Assembly: GCA_047516945.1 (NCBI GenBank)
Contig: JAKZTU010000093.1
Coordinates: 1 to 64,000, forward strand
Direction: 5' to 3'
Source of the DNA: VXYK01 sp047516945
GTDB taxonomy: Bacteria > Actinomycetota > Acidimicrobiia > Acidimicrobiales > Aldehydirespiratoraceae
DNA: 64,000 bases
In this document: positions 33,935 through 43,376 of the stretch, piece by piece
Layout of the letters: each line of letters begins with the position of its first letter
How positions within the stretch are numbered: position 1 is the stretch's first letter
Program-made: the position numbers and the translations under genes
Notes under the pieces: model-generated
What the model saw: the letters and a program-made list of their open reading frames with translations, nothing else
The model's database searches: none
Told to the model about the DNA's origin: nothing

Positions 33935-34180
33935 GGTCTGAGAGGCCGAGCGAAGGTTGCAGAGCGGTCTGTCGGCCGTAGACTAATTTACGAACCGCAG
34001 TTGCCGGCAGGCTTTGCTGCGGGGGCTGTCGCCGCTGACGGAGCGGGCGATGGTCGTTGTGTCAGGTGCCTCTCGTCGGCGAGCGGCAAAGGCATAACGG
34101 GTGCCAGATGGCGCCGTTCACGGACGCACGGCACCAGTTGGAGCCCAGGGCGTCGCGAGCCGTAGGAGACCACAGTTACC
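33935..34180. other. Intergenic region with several stem-forming segments, no gene seen
   Basis: No convincing coding frame is present; the short frames here have no family features. Stems that can form include ctcg-tcgg-cgag near 34072 and GGTGCC (34100-34105) with GGCACC (34130-34135). Around 34157-34171 gagccgtaggagacc vaguely resembles a B12 box. The AGGAG inside it is also the only ribosome-binding-like site before the SNF2 gene. Confidence 0.5.
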
Positions 34181-37100
34181 ATTATCGAACGGGCGGTCCT
34201 GACGTCGAGCCAACTCGACCGATTGGTCCAATCCCACCTTGACGGTTTGTCAACCGCCGAGGATCTCGCATATTTGAACGAATGCAAAGCCGCTTGGGTG
34301 GAGAGCCTGTGGCGGTTGCTTGACGATGCTGAAGCGCGTCTTGCGGTAGCTCGCAGGGAGCTGCGCGGCCCGGAGCGAAATGTTGTGGTAGCTGATCTTG
34401 ATGCTGAATGCTGGCGTATCGACGCGGGTTTAACCGAACTGGTTGGGTCACCCGACGAAAGTGAATTGACTCCCGCGCCGGACCGAAGTTCAGCCCACGA
34501 CCCCGCCGCTTCGGTTCCTGGGTCGGTCGAGCTTCACTTGTCGCGTTCTGATGGCAGGATCGTTGCTTGGGCGTCAGGTCATCAGCAACGCCCCGAGAAT
34601 CACGAAATGGTGTTGCAGCGAATCAAGGCTCTCGGCGGAGTGACTTCGGATTGGGACCAACAAGCCACGGTCAAGATTCCCGGAAGTGGGAGGGCCAGCA
34701 CAGTCTCCGCGCCGATCGAAAAAGTAATTGGCTGGTTGGCGCCTTTGGGACGCACCGCTAGCGACGAGGACGTCGGAACCAGCGTGACTTGGATGGGTTA
34801 CGCCACCGCCGTGGCTATCAAGATGGTTGCCGATGGGCGCTTCGTCCCGCAGTTAGTCCAGTCGAAACGTCGCCGCAAAGATCCCGCGACCGATCATGGC
34901 ACCTTCCGTATCCGCTGGATGCCAGCCCTTATCGACCCAGAGGTGTTGTCTGGTTTGGTTCGTTCGGTGCCAGGGGCTGCCATGTTGGGCAGCCGTGAAC
35001 AAGAAAAAGAGAAGTTCACACTAGCCGCGTTGGCTGATCTCACAGATGCCATAGTGGGTTTCGCCGCGGGTCAGCTAGAAACCCCTGCGGCGCCGCCTAA
35101 AATCAACACTCGCGCCGATGTTGCCGAGGCAACTGTTGCTCACCTCGGGGGCGCTCCCTTCCTAGCTCCGACCAAGGCCGGAGGAGAACTCGTTCGCCGG
35201 CTTAATCAGTGGGCCTTTCCTGTGTTGGGCACCGTTGGGGTTCGCCTTGTTGTGCAACTGGATTCTCCCGACGACGCCGGAGCTTGGCATGTGGCTGTGT
35301 TGTGTCCCGACGACGAGGGAAACTTGATACCGGCCGAAGTCGCGATCACGCTTGCATCGAAGTTGAACTCAAAAATTATCGTGGCCCATCTATCGAGGCT
35401 TGAGCGTCTCTTCCCAGAACTAATGCGTTTGGGGGGTCGCCGCCGGGGTGAAGTGTTCTTGTCTCAGGATGAAGCGTGGAGGTTGATGACGGAATCTGGA
35501 GACAGACTCCGCTCGGCTGGGTTCGATGTGAGAGTGCCGGCGCTACGGCGTCAAAAAGCGGTGGCGTCGCTGCGCTTGACTGCTGAGACCGACGAGACTG
35601 TGGTGGGAGCTCAACAACTAGCCAACGTCCGTTGGTCAGCTGTGTTCGATGAGGTCGAACTCAGCGCCGCGGAGATCGCTCAATTAGCTGCCAAGGCTCG
35701 TCCCTTGGTGCGCTCGCGCGGCCAGTGGGTCGAACTTGACAAAGCAGATTTGGCTGAAGCGGCGGCGGCTTTGGCTGAACGGGCTGACAAGACACGACTC
35801 ACCGGTGCTGACATGCTTCGTCACGCTCTGGGACTGGAAGGCTCGCCGCTTTCTGGTGGTATCAACATTGTGGGAGAGGGTTGGGCCGCTGATCTTCTGC
35901 GTAGTGTCAAGAACTTCCCCGACAATCCAACTACAAAACCCGAAGGTTTCACTGGTGAACTGCGCAACTATCAAGCAGACGCACTTGTGTGGTTGAATTT
36001 CTTGGAGGACGCAGGTTTGGGAGGCTGTCTGGCTCTCGATATGGGTCTCGGAAAAACACCGACAACGCTGGCCAGCTTGGCGTTGTCTGAGTCTGGTACG
36101 GGACTGGTCATTGCTCCCCCGGCGGTCGTTGGCAACTGGGCAAGCGAGGCGCGGAACTTTGTCCCAGGTTTGAAGGTAATGGTTCATCACGGCGCCAACC
36201 GAGCAAAGGGTTCGGCATTGAGAACAGCGGTTGGCGCAGCTGATGTTGTGATCACGACCTACGGCACGGCGGTGAGAGACATGGACCAACTCAGCAAGTT
36301 CAGCTGGGGCAAGGTCGTCATCGACGAGGCTCAGGCCATCAAGAATCCGTTAGCCGAAACCTCGCAACAGCTTCGTCGCTTGGAGGCCGACAGCCGACTT
36401 GCGCTTACCGGGACGCCGATTGAAAACGGTCTAGGAGATCTTTGGGCCATCATGGACTGGGCGAACCCGAATCTTTTGGGCCCGCGTGCGCAATTCATTG
36501 CCCAGCTGACGCCCAACAAGAACGGTAATGGGCGTTCCAACGGCAGTCGCGCGAAGCATGGCGGCGAGGATGCGCTGAGAGCCCTCAACGGCATTCTCGT
36601 GTACCGGCGAACCAAAGCTGAGCCTTCGATCGCCGCAGAGCTTCCAGATCGCATCGACGAACTAGACCATTGTCCGATGACTCCAGAGCAGATTGGCCTT
36701 TACCAAGCTGTCATCGACAGTCTCATTCTCAAGACCACAAACAGGGAACCAGGAACGCCGGAACAGAAGGGTGCGGTGCTTGCGGCTATCACTGCTCTAA
36801 AGCAGATATGCAATCATCCGCTCAACTATCAAGACGATGACAAAGGCGTCGAAGGCCGTTCGGGAAAGCTCGCTCGGCTGTACGAGATCCTCTCGCAAGT
36901 CTTCGCAGCCAATGAAAAGGTGCTGGTGTTCACCCACTTCGCGAGTTGGGGTGAAATATTGGCCGAACATCTCTCGGAATGGAGCGGGCACAAGATCTCC
37001 TGTTATCACGGTGGCCTCGCTCGGGGTGCCCGAGATCGTCTCGTAGCCGAATTTCAGGGATCTTCAGGAGCAGGCGCAATGGTGTTGTCGCTGAAGGCTG

Positions 37101-37513
37101 GAGGCACTGGCCTAAACCTCACAGCGGCCAACCATGTGGTCCTCTACGATCGCTGGTGGAATCCTGCGGTAGAAGACCAGGCCCGAGATCGCGTTTGGCG
37201 CATAGGGCAGAAAAACACTGTGATCTGCCATCGTCTGGTCTGCCCTGGCACTATCGACGAGCGAGTTGAGGAAGTGGTCGCGGGCAAGCGCCAGATAGCC
37301 AGTCTCACGCTGCCCAAGTCAAGTTCGATCGGGGATCTCAACGCCGAACAATTGCAAGCTGTGCTGGGAATAGACAGCGCCGGGCTACTAGATGTCGATT
37401 CCGATACCGAGATCGCATTCGCTGAAGCTGCACAGTTCTCGGAAACTTCCCCGCTTGGAGAGCTTGCCGAGTCTGATCCAGAGATCGTGAAGCGAAAGGG
37501 GCTGATGCCGTGA
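34181..37513 (+). CDS. SNF2-family DEAD/DEAH-type helicase
   Basis: The protein has about 1100 residues. Residues 1-600 hold an N-terminal region and the bacterial SNF2-associated domain (LFPELMRLGGRRRGEVFLSQ). The motor follows: Walker A DMGLGKTPTTLA, motif II VIDEAQAIKN, and in the C-terminal RecA domain VLSLKAGGTGLNLTAANHVV and YDRWWNPAVEDQARDRVWRI. It should be a DNA translocase. The start is unclear: the frame opens at 34166, AGGAG lies at 34164-34168 and ATT 34181 is at the right distance, whereas the first common start codon (TTG 34223) has no ribosome site. Confidence 0.9.
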   Translation: MIERAVLTSSQLDRLVQSHLDGLSTAEDLAYLNECKAAWVESLWRLLDDAEARLAVARRELRGPERNVVVADLDAECWRIDAGLTELVGSPDESELTPAPDRSSAHDPAASVPGSVELHLSRSDGRIVAWASGHQQRPENHEMVLQRIKALGGVTSDWDQQATVKIPGSGRASTVSAPIEKVIGWLAPLGRTASDEDVGTSVTWMGYATAVAIKMVADGRFVPQLVQSKRRRKDPATDHGTFRIRWMPALIDPEVLSGLVRSVPGAAMLGSREQEKEKFTLAALADLTDAIVGFAAGQLETPAAPPKINTRADVAEATVAHLGGAPFLAPTKAGGELVRRLNQWAFPVLGTVGVRLVVQLDSPDDAGAWHVAVLCPDDEGNLIPAEVAITLASKLNSKIIVAHLSRLERLFPELMRLGGRRRGEVFLSQDEAWRLMTESGDRLRSAGFDVRVPALRRQKAVASLRLTAETDETVVGAQQLANVRWSAVFDEVELSAAEIAQLAAKARPLVRSRGQWVELDKADLAEAAAALAERADKTRLTGADMLRHALGLEGSPLSGGINIVGEGWAADLLRSVKNFPDNPTTKPEGFTGELRNYQADALVWLNFLEDAGLGGCLALDMGLGKTPTTLASLALSESGTGLVIAPPAVVGNWASEARNFVPGLKVMVHHGANRAKGSALRTAVGAADVVITTYGTAVRDMDQLSKFSWGKVVIDEAQAIKNPLAETSQQLRRLEADSRLALTGTPIENGLGDLWAIMDWANPNLLGPRAQFIAQLTPNKNGNGRSNGSRAKHGGEDALRALNGILVYRRTKAEPSIAAELPDRIDELDHCPMTPEQIGLYQAVIDSLILKTTNREPGTPEQKGAVLAAITALKQICNHPLNYQDDDKGVEGRSGKLARLYEILSQVFAANEKVLVFTHFASWGEILAEHLSEWSGHKISCYHGGLARGARDRLVAEFQGSSGAGAMVLSLKAGGTGLNLTAANHVVLYDRWWNPAVEDQARDRVWRIGQKNTVICHRLVCPGTIDERVEEVVAGKRQIASLTLPKSSSIGDLNAEQLQAVLGIDSAGLLDVDSDTEIAFAEAAQFSETSPLGELAESDPEIVKRKGLMP

Positions 37514-37860
37514 ACGAGGACTCCGTCAACTCAAAACGAAAACGATCTCGTTCGCGAAACCGCAACAAGGGCAATTCGACGAATTCCAATGTTGGTCGGC
37601 AGCATCAGCAACCCCGTGGGCGTAAGGCGGCAGCCAAGATCAACCCGATTGAGTTTTGGGGAGACCCCGAGTTGCTGCCTGCAGCGGATGAAGTCGTAGC
37701 ACACTCCGGCGATGCACGAGCCTTGCTCAACTCGTTGGGACGACCACCGGTGCCGGGTCAAGAAACGGCTGCTGAGCGTTGGTTCACGCTCGTTTACGAA
37801 AGAGCTGCATTCCTAGCTGGAGCGTTGGCCGCTGCGGGTGAACTCGATCGGAGCGAGTAG
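37510..37860 (+). CDS. Small basic protein coupled to the SNF2 helicase
   Basis: The GTG start overlaps the helicase stop by 4 bases (GTGA), so translation is coupled. The first 45 residues are highly basic and disordered (KRKRSRSRNRNKGNSTNSN), suggesting nucleic-acid contact. The rest is helical (ETAAERWFTLVYERAAFLAG). Many actinobacterial SNF2 genes have a SWIM zinc-finger partner; no CxC..CxH motif is present here. A helicase accessory role is inference from coupling and charge. Confidence 0.72.
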   Translation: MNEDSVNSKRKRSRSRNRNKGNSTNSNVGRQHQQPRGRKAAAKINPIEFWGDPELLPAADEVVAHSGDARALLNSLGRPPVPGQETAAERWFTLVYERAAFLAGALAAAGELDRSE

Positions 37861-37871
37861 CGTCTCAGATC

Positions 37872-40286
37872 ATGGCGAACGATGAACTTCTTTGTACACC
37901 GCTTGAGGAGTTGATGACGGCGGCGCGGCGGATACGAGACGATGCGCACGGCAAGGTCGTGAGCTATTCGCCCAAGGTGTTTGTTCCTCTCACGATGCTG
38001 TGTCGTGACAAATGCGGATACTGCACTTTTGCCCAGCCACCGGCACGTCTAGAGCAGCCGTATCTAAGTCCCGACGATGTCATCGCAATTGCCAGGCGTG
38101 GGGCGTTGGTGGGCTGTCACGAGGCGCTTTTCACGCTGGGCGAACGACCCGAACGGCGCTATCCGGTCGCTCGGGACTGGCTTACGCGTCACGGTTATGA
38201 GTCCACTGTCGACTATGTCGTGGCAATGGCGCAGTTGGTTCTCGATTCCACTGGGTTGTTGCCCCATGCCAACACGGGTGCCATGTACGCCGATGAACTG
38301 GAGAAGCTGCGTACAGTCGCGCCAAGCCAGGGGATGATGCTCGAAACTTTGCGAGAGGATCTTGAGTGTCACCGGGTAGCGCCGGACAAGGCGCCGAAGC
38401 GCCGACTGCAATCGCTTGAATGGGCTGGAGAGCTGCGCATCCCCTACACGACTGGAATCCTGGTCGGTATCGGTGAGACCCGAGAGGATCGCGTTGTTGC
38501 TCTGGAGGCGATCGCTGAGGCTCACCGTCGTCACGGACATGTCCAAGAAGTAATTGTTCAAAACTTCCTGCCCAAGGAAGGCACCGCAATGCACCGGGCC
38601 GAACCGTGCCCGCTTGAGACCCATCTTGAGGCGATCGCGCTAGCTCGCCTGATCCTGCCGCCCGATGTGCATGTGCAGGCACCACCAAATCTCTGCGATG
38701 ACTTCGCTGATCTGCTGTCAGCTGGTGTAAGTGACTGGGGTGGTGTCTCTCCTGTTACCGCTGATCACGTGAATCCCGAACGACCTTGGCCCGACCTTGA
38801 GCGGCTCCGGGAGGTCACCGAAGCTGCAGGTCACACACTGGCACCTCGACTTACAGCGCATCCTCGCTATGTCTGCGATCCGGACACCTGGATCGACCAC
38901 AATCTGCATTTTGCGGTGATGGATCGTAGTGACTCAGATGGTTTTGGGCGCGACGATCCAGGTTCTGTTTGGCCCGAGCGCACCATGGAGAGAGCCAAAG
39001 TTGACGACGGCGCGGAGTTCGAACTCGTAGGAGAGATATCTAGCCAATGGTATGTCGGCGCTGGTGGCGACCCGAGCGTGCTGGTGCCCGCTGTCACCGG
39101 TGCCACCGGAGCTGTCGGGGAGGTCATCGAAGGGGTGAGAGCGGGCACCGATGTGGGTTTCGACGAAATTCTCACTTTGTTCAAGGCTCGCGGACCCGAG
39201 GTGGGCGAAGTAGCTCACCTGGCGGATGAATTACGCGCCGAAATTGTCGGTGATGATGTCACTTGGGTTGCCAACCGCAACATCAACTACACCAACGTTT
39301 GCACGTTTCGCTGCAAGTTCTGCGGGTTCTCAAAAGGTCCGCTATCGCTGAATCTAAGAGGCAAGCCGTATTTGTTGACACTCGACGACATAGCCGAGCG
39401 CACCATTGAGGCAGCCGAGAGGGGCGCTACCGAGGTTTGTCTGCAGGGCGGGATTCATCCCGACTTTGACGGCGATTACTACATTGATGTTGCCCGTGCC
39501 GTCCACGAGGCGGTTCCCGACATTCATATCCACGGTTTCACCGCCCTTGAAGTCACCGAGGGTGCCAAGCGCAATCAGGAACCGTTGGCTGACTATCTGG
39601 GTCGTCTCCGTGACGCGGGCCAACGTTCGCTGCCTGGTACAGCCGCGGAAATCCTGCACGACGATGTGCGTCAAGTACTTTGCCCAGACAAGATCGACAG
39701 CGACGAATGGCTTGAAGCGCATCGCACAGCCCACGCGGTGGGATTGCGCTCCAACATCACGATCATGTTTGGCTCGATCGAACGGCCTGAGCATTGGGCG
39801 CACCACATACTACGCACCCGTGCTCTACAGGAAGAGACAGGGGGATTCACCGAGTTCGTCGGGTTGCCGTTTGTTCACATGGCGTCACCGATTTATCTTC
39901 GTCGCGGGTCCCGGCGTGGACCGACTTGGCGCGAGGTGCTGTTGATGCACGCTGTTGCTCGCATCGCCTATCGGGGTCGAATCGACAACATCCAGGGTTC
40001 GTGGGTCAAGCTCGGCTTCGGCTCAATCAGCCAACTCCTTCAGGCCGGCGCCAACGATCTTGGCGGCACGCTGATGGACGAGAACATCTCTCGTGCAGCA
40101 GGCGCCTCTCATGGCACCACCGTGAGCGAGGCTGATTTCCGTAAGGTGGTTGAGCCATTGGGACGGACCTTGGTGCAGCGTACGACGCTCTATGGCCGCG
40201 TTGATCCGTCTGGTCTGCCGTTGCCCACGACACGCTCACGCCGCGCCGCGATCCCGGTGGTGGCATCAAGCGCTGTGGCGAGTTAG
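37872..40286 (+). CDS. fbiC: Bifunctional FO synthase FbiC (CofG-CofH fusion)
   Basis: The 804-residue protein joins two radical-SAM enzymes. The N-terminal CofG half has MLCRDKCGYCTFA (Cys 44, 48, 51); the C-terminal CofH half has CTFRCKFCGFS (Cys 477, 481, 484). Both bind a [4Fe-4S] cluster and S-adenosylmethionine. Together they make 7,8-didemethyl-8-hydroxy-5-deazariboflavin, the chromophore of cofactor F420, from tyrosine and a flavin precursor. The single fused gene is the actinobacterial arrangement. No other F420 genes are in this window. Confidence 0.96.
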   Translation: MANDELLCTPLEELMTAARRIRDDAHGKVVSYSPKVFVPLTMLCRDKCGYCTFAQPPARLEQPYLSPDDVIAIARRGALVGCHEALFTLGERPERRYPVARDWLTRHGYESTVDYVVAMAQLVLDSTGLLPHANTGAMYADELEKLRTVAPSQGMMLETLREDLECHRVAPDKAPKRRLQSLEWAGELRIPYTTGILVGIGETREDRVVALEAIAEAHRRHGHVQEVIVQNFLPKEGTAMHRAEPCPLETHLEAIALARLILPPDVHVQAPPNLCDDFADLLSAGVSDWGGVSPVTADHVNPERPWPDLERLREVTEAAGHTLAPRLTAHPRYVCDPDTWIDHNLHFAVMDRSDSDGFGRDDPGSVWPERTMERAKVDDGAEFELVGEISSQWYVGAGGDPSVLVPAVTGATGAVGEVIEGVRAGTDVGFDEILTLFKARGPEVGEVAHLADELRAEIVGDDVTWVANRNINYTNVCTFRCKFCGFSKGPLSLNLRGKPYLLTLDDIAERTIEAAERGATEVCLQGGIHPDFDGDYYIDVARAVHEAVPDIHIHGFTALEVTEGAKRNQEPLADYLGRLRDAGQRSLPGTAAEILHDDVRQVLCPDKIDSDEWLEAHRTAHAVGLRSNITIMFGSIERPEHWAHHILRTRALQEETGGFTEFVGLPFVHMASPIYLRRGSRRGPTWREVLLMHAVARIAYRGRIDNIQGSWVKLGFGSISQLLQAGANDLGGTLMDENISRAAGASHGTTVSEADFRKVVEPLGRTLVQRTTLYGRVDPSGLPLPTTRSRRAAIPVVASSAVAS

Positions 40287-40303
40287 GACTGGGAGCGGCA
40301 GGG

Positions 40304-40507
40304 TCAAAAAACGGGTTCGTCGCGTTCAGTGAGAAGGTGTATCGCTTTTTCGACCGCGCGTCGGGCTCGTGTGAGGCGCCTCTCGTCAACCGGCAACTCT
40401 TGCCCGCCGGCGTCTATCGATTCCCTCAGGCGAATGATCGCGAGATCGGCCAGTTCCTCGGCAATTGTCTCAAGCCGGTTTCTAATATCGTCGAACTCCT
40501 GAGCCAT
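40304..40507 (-). CDS. Small helical hypothetical protein
   Basis: The 67-residue acidic protein is predicted helical throughout (FDDIRNRLETIAEELADLAI, RRLTRARRAVEKAIHLLTE) and could form a helical hairpin. No family is recognised. It is convergent with fbiC (17-base gap) and divergent from the Cys-rich gene at 40573. Confidence 0.6.
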   Translation of the reverse strand: MAQEFDDIRNRLETIAEELADLAIIRLRESIDAGGQELPVDERRLTRARRAVEKAIHLLTERDEPVF

Positions 40508-40572
40508 GGGTCGTACCGTATCGTTGGTAGCCGCGCGCTAGGACCGCGACCTGCGCGATCGGCGTTACCGTC

Positions 40573-41352
40573 GTGGCAATGGAAGCACCGGATCTTCGTG
40601 AATGGGTCAGTTTCGACGACGCCGAGGGTGCTACGTGGCATTTTGATATCACTTTTTTGACCAGCAATTACGGCTGCATCTATGGACGTGGTTGCCCGGG
40701 AGTGTTGACAGAGTTCGCGCCCGAGTACGAACACGGATGTTGCACCTACGGCGCACACTTTGTCAGCGAAACAGACCGCAGCACGATTGAGGCTCAGATC
40801 GCCAGGCTTTCTGCTGACGAGTGGCAGTTCGCCGAACAGGCAGCGGAAAGAGGCGGCGCGATCTACACCAACGATGACGGTGACACAGTTACCCAGATGA
40901 TCGATGATGCGTGCATATTGTTGAATCGACCCGGATTTTCCAAAGGTGCCGGCTGCGCGCTTCATCAAGCTGCTGACGCGCGTGGCGAACGCCCTATTGA
41001 CTGGAAGCCCGATGTGTGCTGGCAGGTACCTCTTCGCTACGACGAGCACGCTGAAGACAATGGTCACATCAATCACGTTTTGAGGGAGTGGAAACGTCGT
41101 GATTGGGGTGAGGGCGGTGTGGAGTTCGCTTGGTGGTGTACCGATGATCCCCTAGCGTTTCGCGAAGACCGACCTGTGTGGAAGAGTCTGCGAAGCGAAA
41201 TTGTTGAACTCATCGGCTCCGAGCAGTACGAACGACTGGTCGATTACATAAAGGTCCGTGACCAACCCGATGTTGGAAGTAGAGTGTTCTTGCCTCATCC
41301 GCAGGTTCGCCGACGCCGTGAGAGTAACGGCGAAATGAAAGAGAGTTCGTGA
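40573..41352 (+). CDS. Cys-rich protein coupled to the ClC channel gene
   Basis: The 259-residue soluble protein starts at GTG 40573 or ATG 40579. Cysteines cluster as NYGCIYGRGCPG, EHGCCTYGAHF, DDACILLNRPGFSKGAGCAL and PDVCWQVPL. The arrangement recalls YkgJ/DUF3109-type proteins that bind a metal or iron-sulfur cluster, but I cannot confirm the family. The C-terminus is basic. The stop overlaps the ClC start by 4 bases, suggesting joint expression. Confidence 0.7.
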   Translation: MAMEAPDLREWVSFDDAEGATWHFDITFLTSNYGCIYGRGCPGVLTEFAPEYEHGCCTYGAHFVSETDRSTIEAQIARLSADEWQFAEQAAERGGAIYTNDDGDTVTQMIDDACILLNRPGFSKGAGCALHQAADARGERPIDWKPDVCWQVPLRYDEHAEDNGHINHVLREWKRRDWGEGGVEFAWWCTDDPLAFREDRPVWKSLRSEIVELIGSEQYERLVDYIKVRDQPDVGSRVFLPHPQVRRRRESNGEMKESS

Positions 41353-43043
41353 AGAAGTACCTGGGTTCTGTGGTTGGGGGGCAAGATGTCCGACTTCTAG
41401 GCGCTTCGATTGCGATCGGCGTCATTGTCGCGGTGGTGGTAGCACTCTTCGAAACGCTCACCGAATCTGTGCTGCTCCATTGGCTGTTTGATCAGTCGCT
41501 TGTCGTCTTGGTGACGGCTCCTGTGGTGGGCATCCTCGCTGCCAACGGCTTGCTTCGCTGGGTCGGTCGCGGAACCAGTGGAGCAACCTCTGACGAGTAC
41601 ATTCGGACCTTTCACGAGCGACACCCTCGCTTGCCGATTGTTCATCTCCCGGGCAAGTTACTGGCCGGTGTGGCCACTATCGGAATGGGTGGTGCGGTTG
41701 GCATGGAGGGTCCCTCCATCTACGCGGGGTCTTCAATCGGACTCTGGGTTCATGAAAAAACCGGCTCCTTTTTGCGACGTGACAAGGCCCGTCTGCTTCT
41801 TACTGCGGGGGCCGCAGCGGGGATAGCGGCGGTATTCAAGGCACCCGCCACCGGAGTTATTTTCGCTATGGAGGCGCCTTATCGCGAAGATGTCACACCT
41901 CAAGCTTTGTTGCCGTCGCTGTTGGCTGCAGCGGCTAGTTATGCCACCTTCGTTTCGTTAGTCGGAACTGAGCCGGTAGTTCCATTCTTGGCTGGAGGCA
42001 GCGTCGTTGCCAGTGAGGTCGGCCTTTCGGTGCTTGGTGTTGATCTGATCGATTTGGCTGGAGCGCTGCTGTTGGGTATCGCCGCGGGGTTAGGCGGTCG
42101 TGGGTTTGCTTGGCTGGTCCGTCGTAGCAAGTCTGGAGCCAAGCGGTACTCACTGTCGAAGAGACTGCTCATTGGTGGCGTTGGCTTGGCGGCGTTGGCT
42201 TGGATCTCTGAGGTGGTTTTTGAGTCTCCGCTCACGCTTGGTCCTGGCACTGAGGCGATGGCGTGGGTGGTAGGTGACCGTGGTCTGGGACTCATTGCGT
42301 TGTTGTTCGGTCTACGAATGGCCGCAACGATCACGACTGTTTTTGCTGGTGGTGTGGGTGGCTTGTTTATTCCTCTGGCCGCCCTTGGAGTAGTGCTTGG
42401 CGAGTTTGTTGGTCAGGCCATCGGTAAGGATGAAACCACCCTCTACCCAATATTGGGGCTAGCGGCGTTCCTAGGTGCTGGGTATCGCGCGCCGATAGCC
42501 GCGGTGATGTTTGTGGCGGAGTCGACGGGTGGTGTGGGGAGCTTCGTTGTTCCAGCGCTCGTTGCAGCCGCGGTCAGCCAGGTTGTGGCCGGCCCGTCCT
42601 CGGTAGCCGACCATCAACGCTCTGTCCGCCTAGGTCATCTCGAACGACGATTTACGCTTCCGCTCACTTCGATCTTGTCGACCGATGTGATGACGGTTCC
42701 TCCCGATGCCACGGTCTCGGAGTTTGTTTATTTCCATGTATTGGGGCGCCGCGAACGGGTTGTGCCAGTTGTTGAAGGCGGACACTTCTTGGGACTCGCC
42801 CGCCTTGAGGACATCTCAGAGCTTGATCGCGGACAATGGGAGGAGACTGCGATCGGCGATCAAATGGCTACAGACCTTCCGGTGGGTCAACCATCGTGGA
42901 CCCTACGCGACGCGGTCGCGGCCATGGGTGAAGCCGAAATCGATATTCTCGCGGTAACAGACGCCAGTGGTGCGTTCATCGGCGTCGTGACCGAAGACGA
43001 CATCTTGAAACTTGACGAGATTCTTGACGAAACCGGCAACTAG
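41349..43043 (+). CDS. ClC-family chloride channel/transporter with CBS domains
   Basis: The 564-residue protein begins at GTG 41349 in a 4-base overlap. It has about ten hydrophobic segments with ClC motifs: GMGGAVGMEGPSIYAGSSIG (gating Glu in MEGP), AVFKAPATGVIFAMEAPY and GGVGGLFIPLAALGVVLGEF. Residues about 435-560 form a pair of CBS domains (ILSTDVMTVPPDATVSEFVY, IDILAVTDASGAFIGVVTED). The gating Glu suggests a chloride/proton exchanger rather than a pure channel. Confidence 0.93.
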   Translation: MKKYLGSVVGGQDVRLLGASIAIGVIVAVVVALFETLTESVLLHWLFDQSLVVLVTAPVVGILAANGLLRWVGRGTSGATSDEYIRTFHERHPRLPIVHLPGKLLAGVATIGMGGAVGMEGPSIYAGSSIGLWVHEKTGSFLRRDKARLLLTAGAAAGIAAVFKAPATGVIFAMEAPYREDVTPQALLPSLLAAAASYATFVSLVGTEPVVPFLAGGSVVASEVGLSVLGVDLIDLAGALLLGIAAGLGGRGFAWLVRRSKSGAKRYSLSKRLLIGGVGLAALAWISEVVFESPLTLGPGTEAMAWVVGDRGLGLIALLFGLRMAATITTVFAGGVGGLFIPLAALGVVLGEFVGQAIGKDETTLYPILGLAAFLGAGYRAPIAAVMFVAESTGGVGSFVVPALVAAAVSQVVAGPSSVADHQRSVRLGHLERRFTLPLTSILSTDVMTVPPDATVSEFVYFHVLGRRERVVPVVEGGHFLGLARLEDISELDRGQWEETAIGDQMATDLPVGQPSWTLRDAVAAMGEAEIDILAVTDASGAFIGVVTEDDILKLDEILDETGN

Positions 43044-43075
43044 GCGAGCGCGCTGCCGAGCCGAGAATCTGTGAG

Positions 43076-43276
43076 CTATTCGCTCCGCCGCGAAGAGTCG
43101 CTGACGCTAGCGTCATCGGCCTCATCTGCGAACTCATCGGCCCAAGCCAAATGCTCGGGTTTCAGCAGTTCGCCGCTGTCGTTGTTGAGATCTTCGAGTA
43201 GTCGATCAAAGTCGCCATCGTGTGAGCGTTTCAGCTCACGGGCTTCCTCGTAACGCCTGTGTCGCCCCTTTTTCAC
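43076..43276 (-). CDS. Small acidic DUF3073-like protein
   Basis: The 66-residue protein starts MKKGRHRRYEEARELKRSHD and continues FDRLLEDLNNDSGELL with an acidic tail. The plan (basic start, then ARELK, a short helix and an Asp/Glu-rich end) matches the actinobacterial DUF3073 family, whose role is unknown. It is convergent with the ClC gene. Confidence 0.65.
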   Translation of the reverse strand: MKKGRHRRYEEARELKRSHDGDFDRLLEDLNNDSGELLKPEHLAWADEFADEADDASVSDSSRRSE

Positions 43277-43376
43277 TTTGCGAGCTCCAATTTGACGGTG
43301 CTAACGGTGAGGACGCATTGTAGCCGCTGATCGCACAAATCCGAAGCAACCGAGCACTTTACTTCAAGTTCGCGGC

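Noticed and set aside
33872..34165. A 97-codon open frame after tal
   Set aside because: It is built mostly on the dispersed GC-rich repeat, shows low-complexity Arg/Gly/Ala and no ribosome site or family features.
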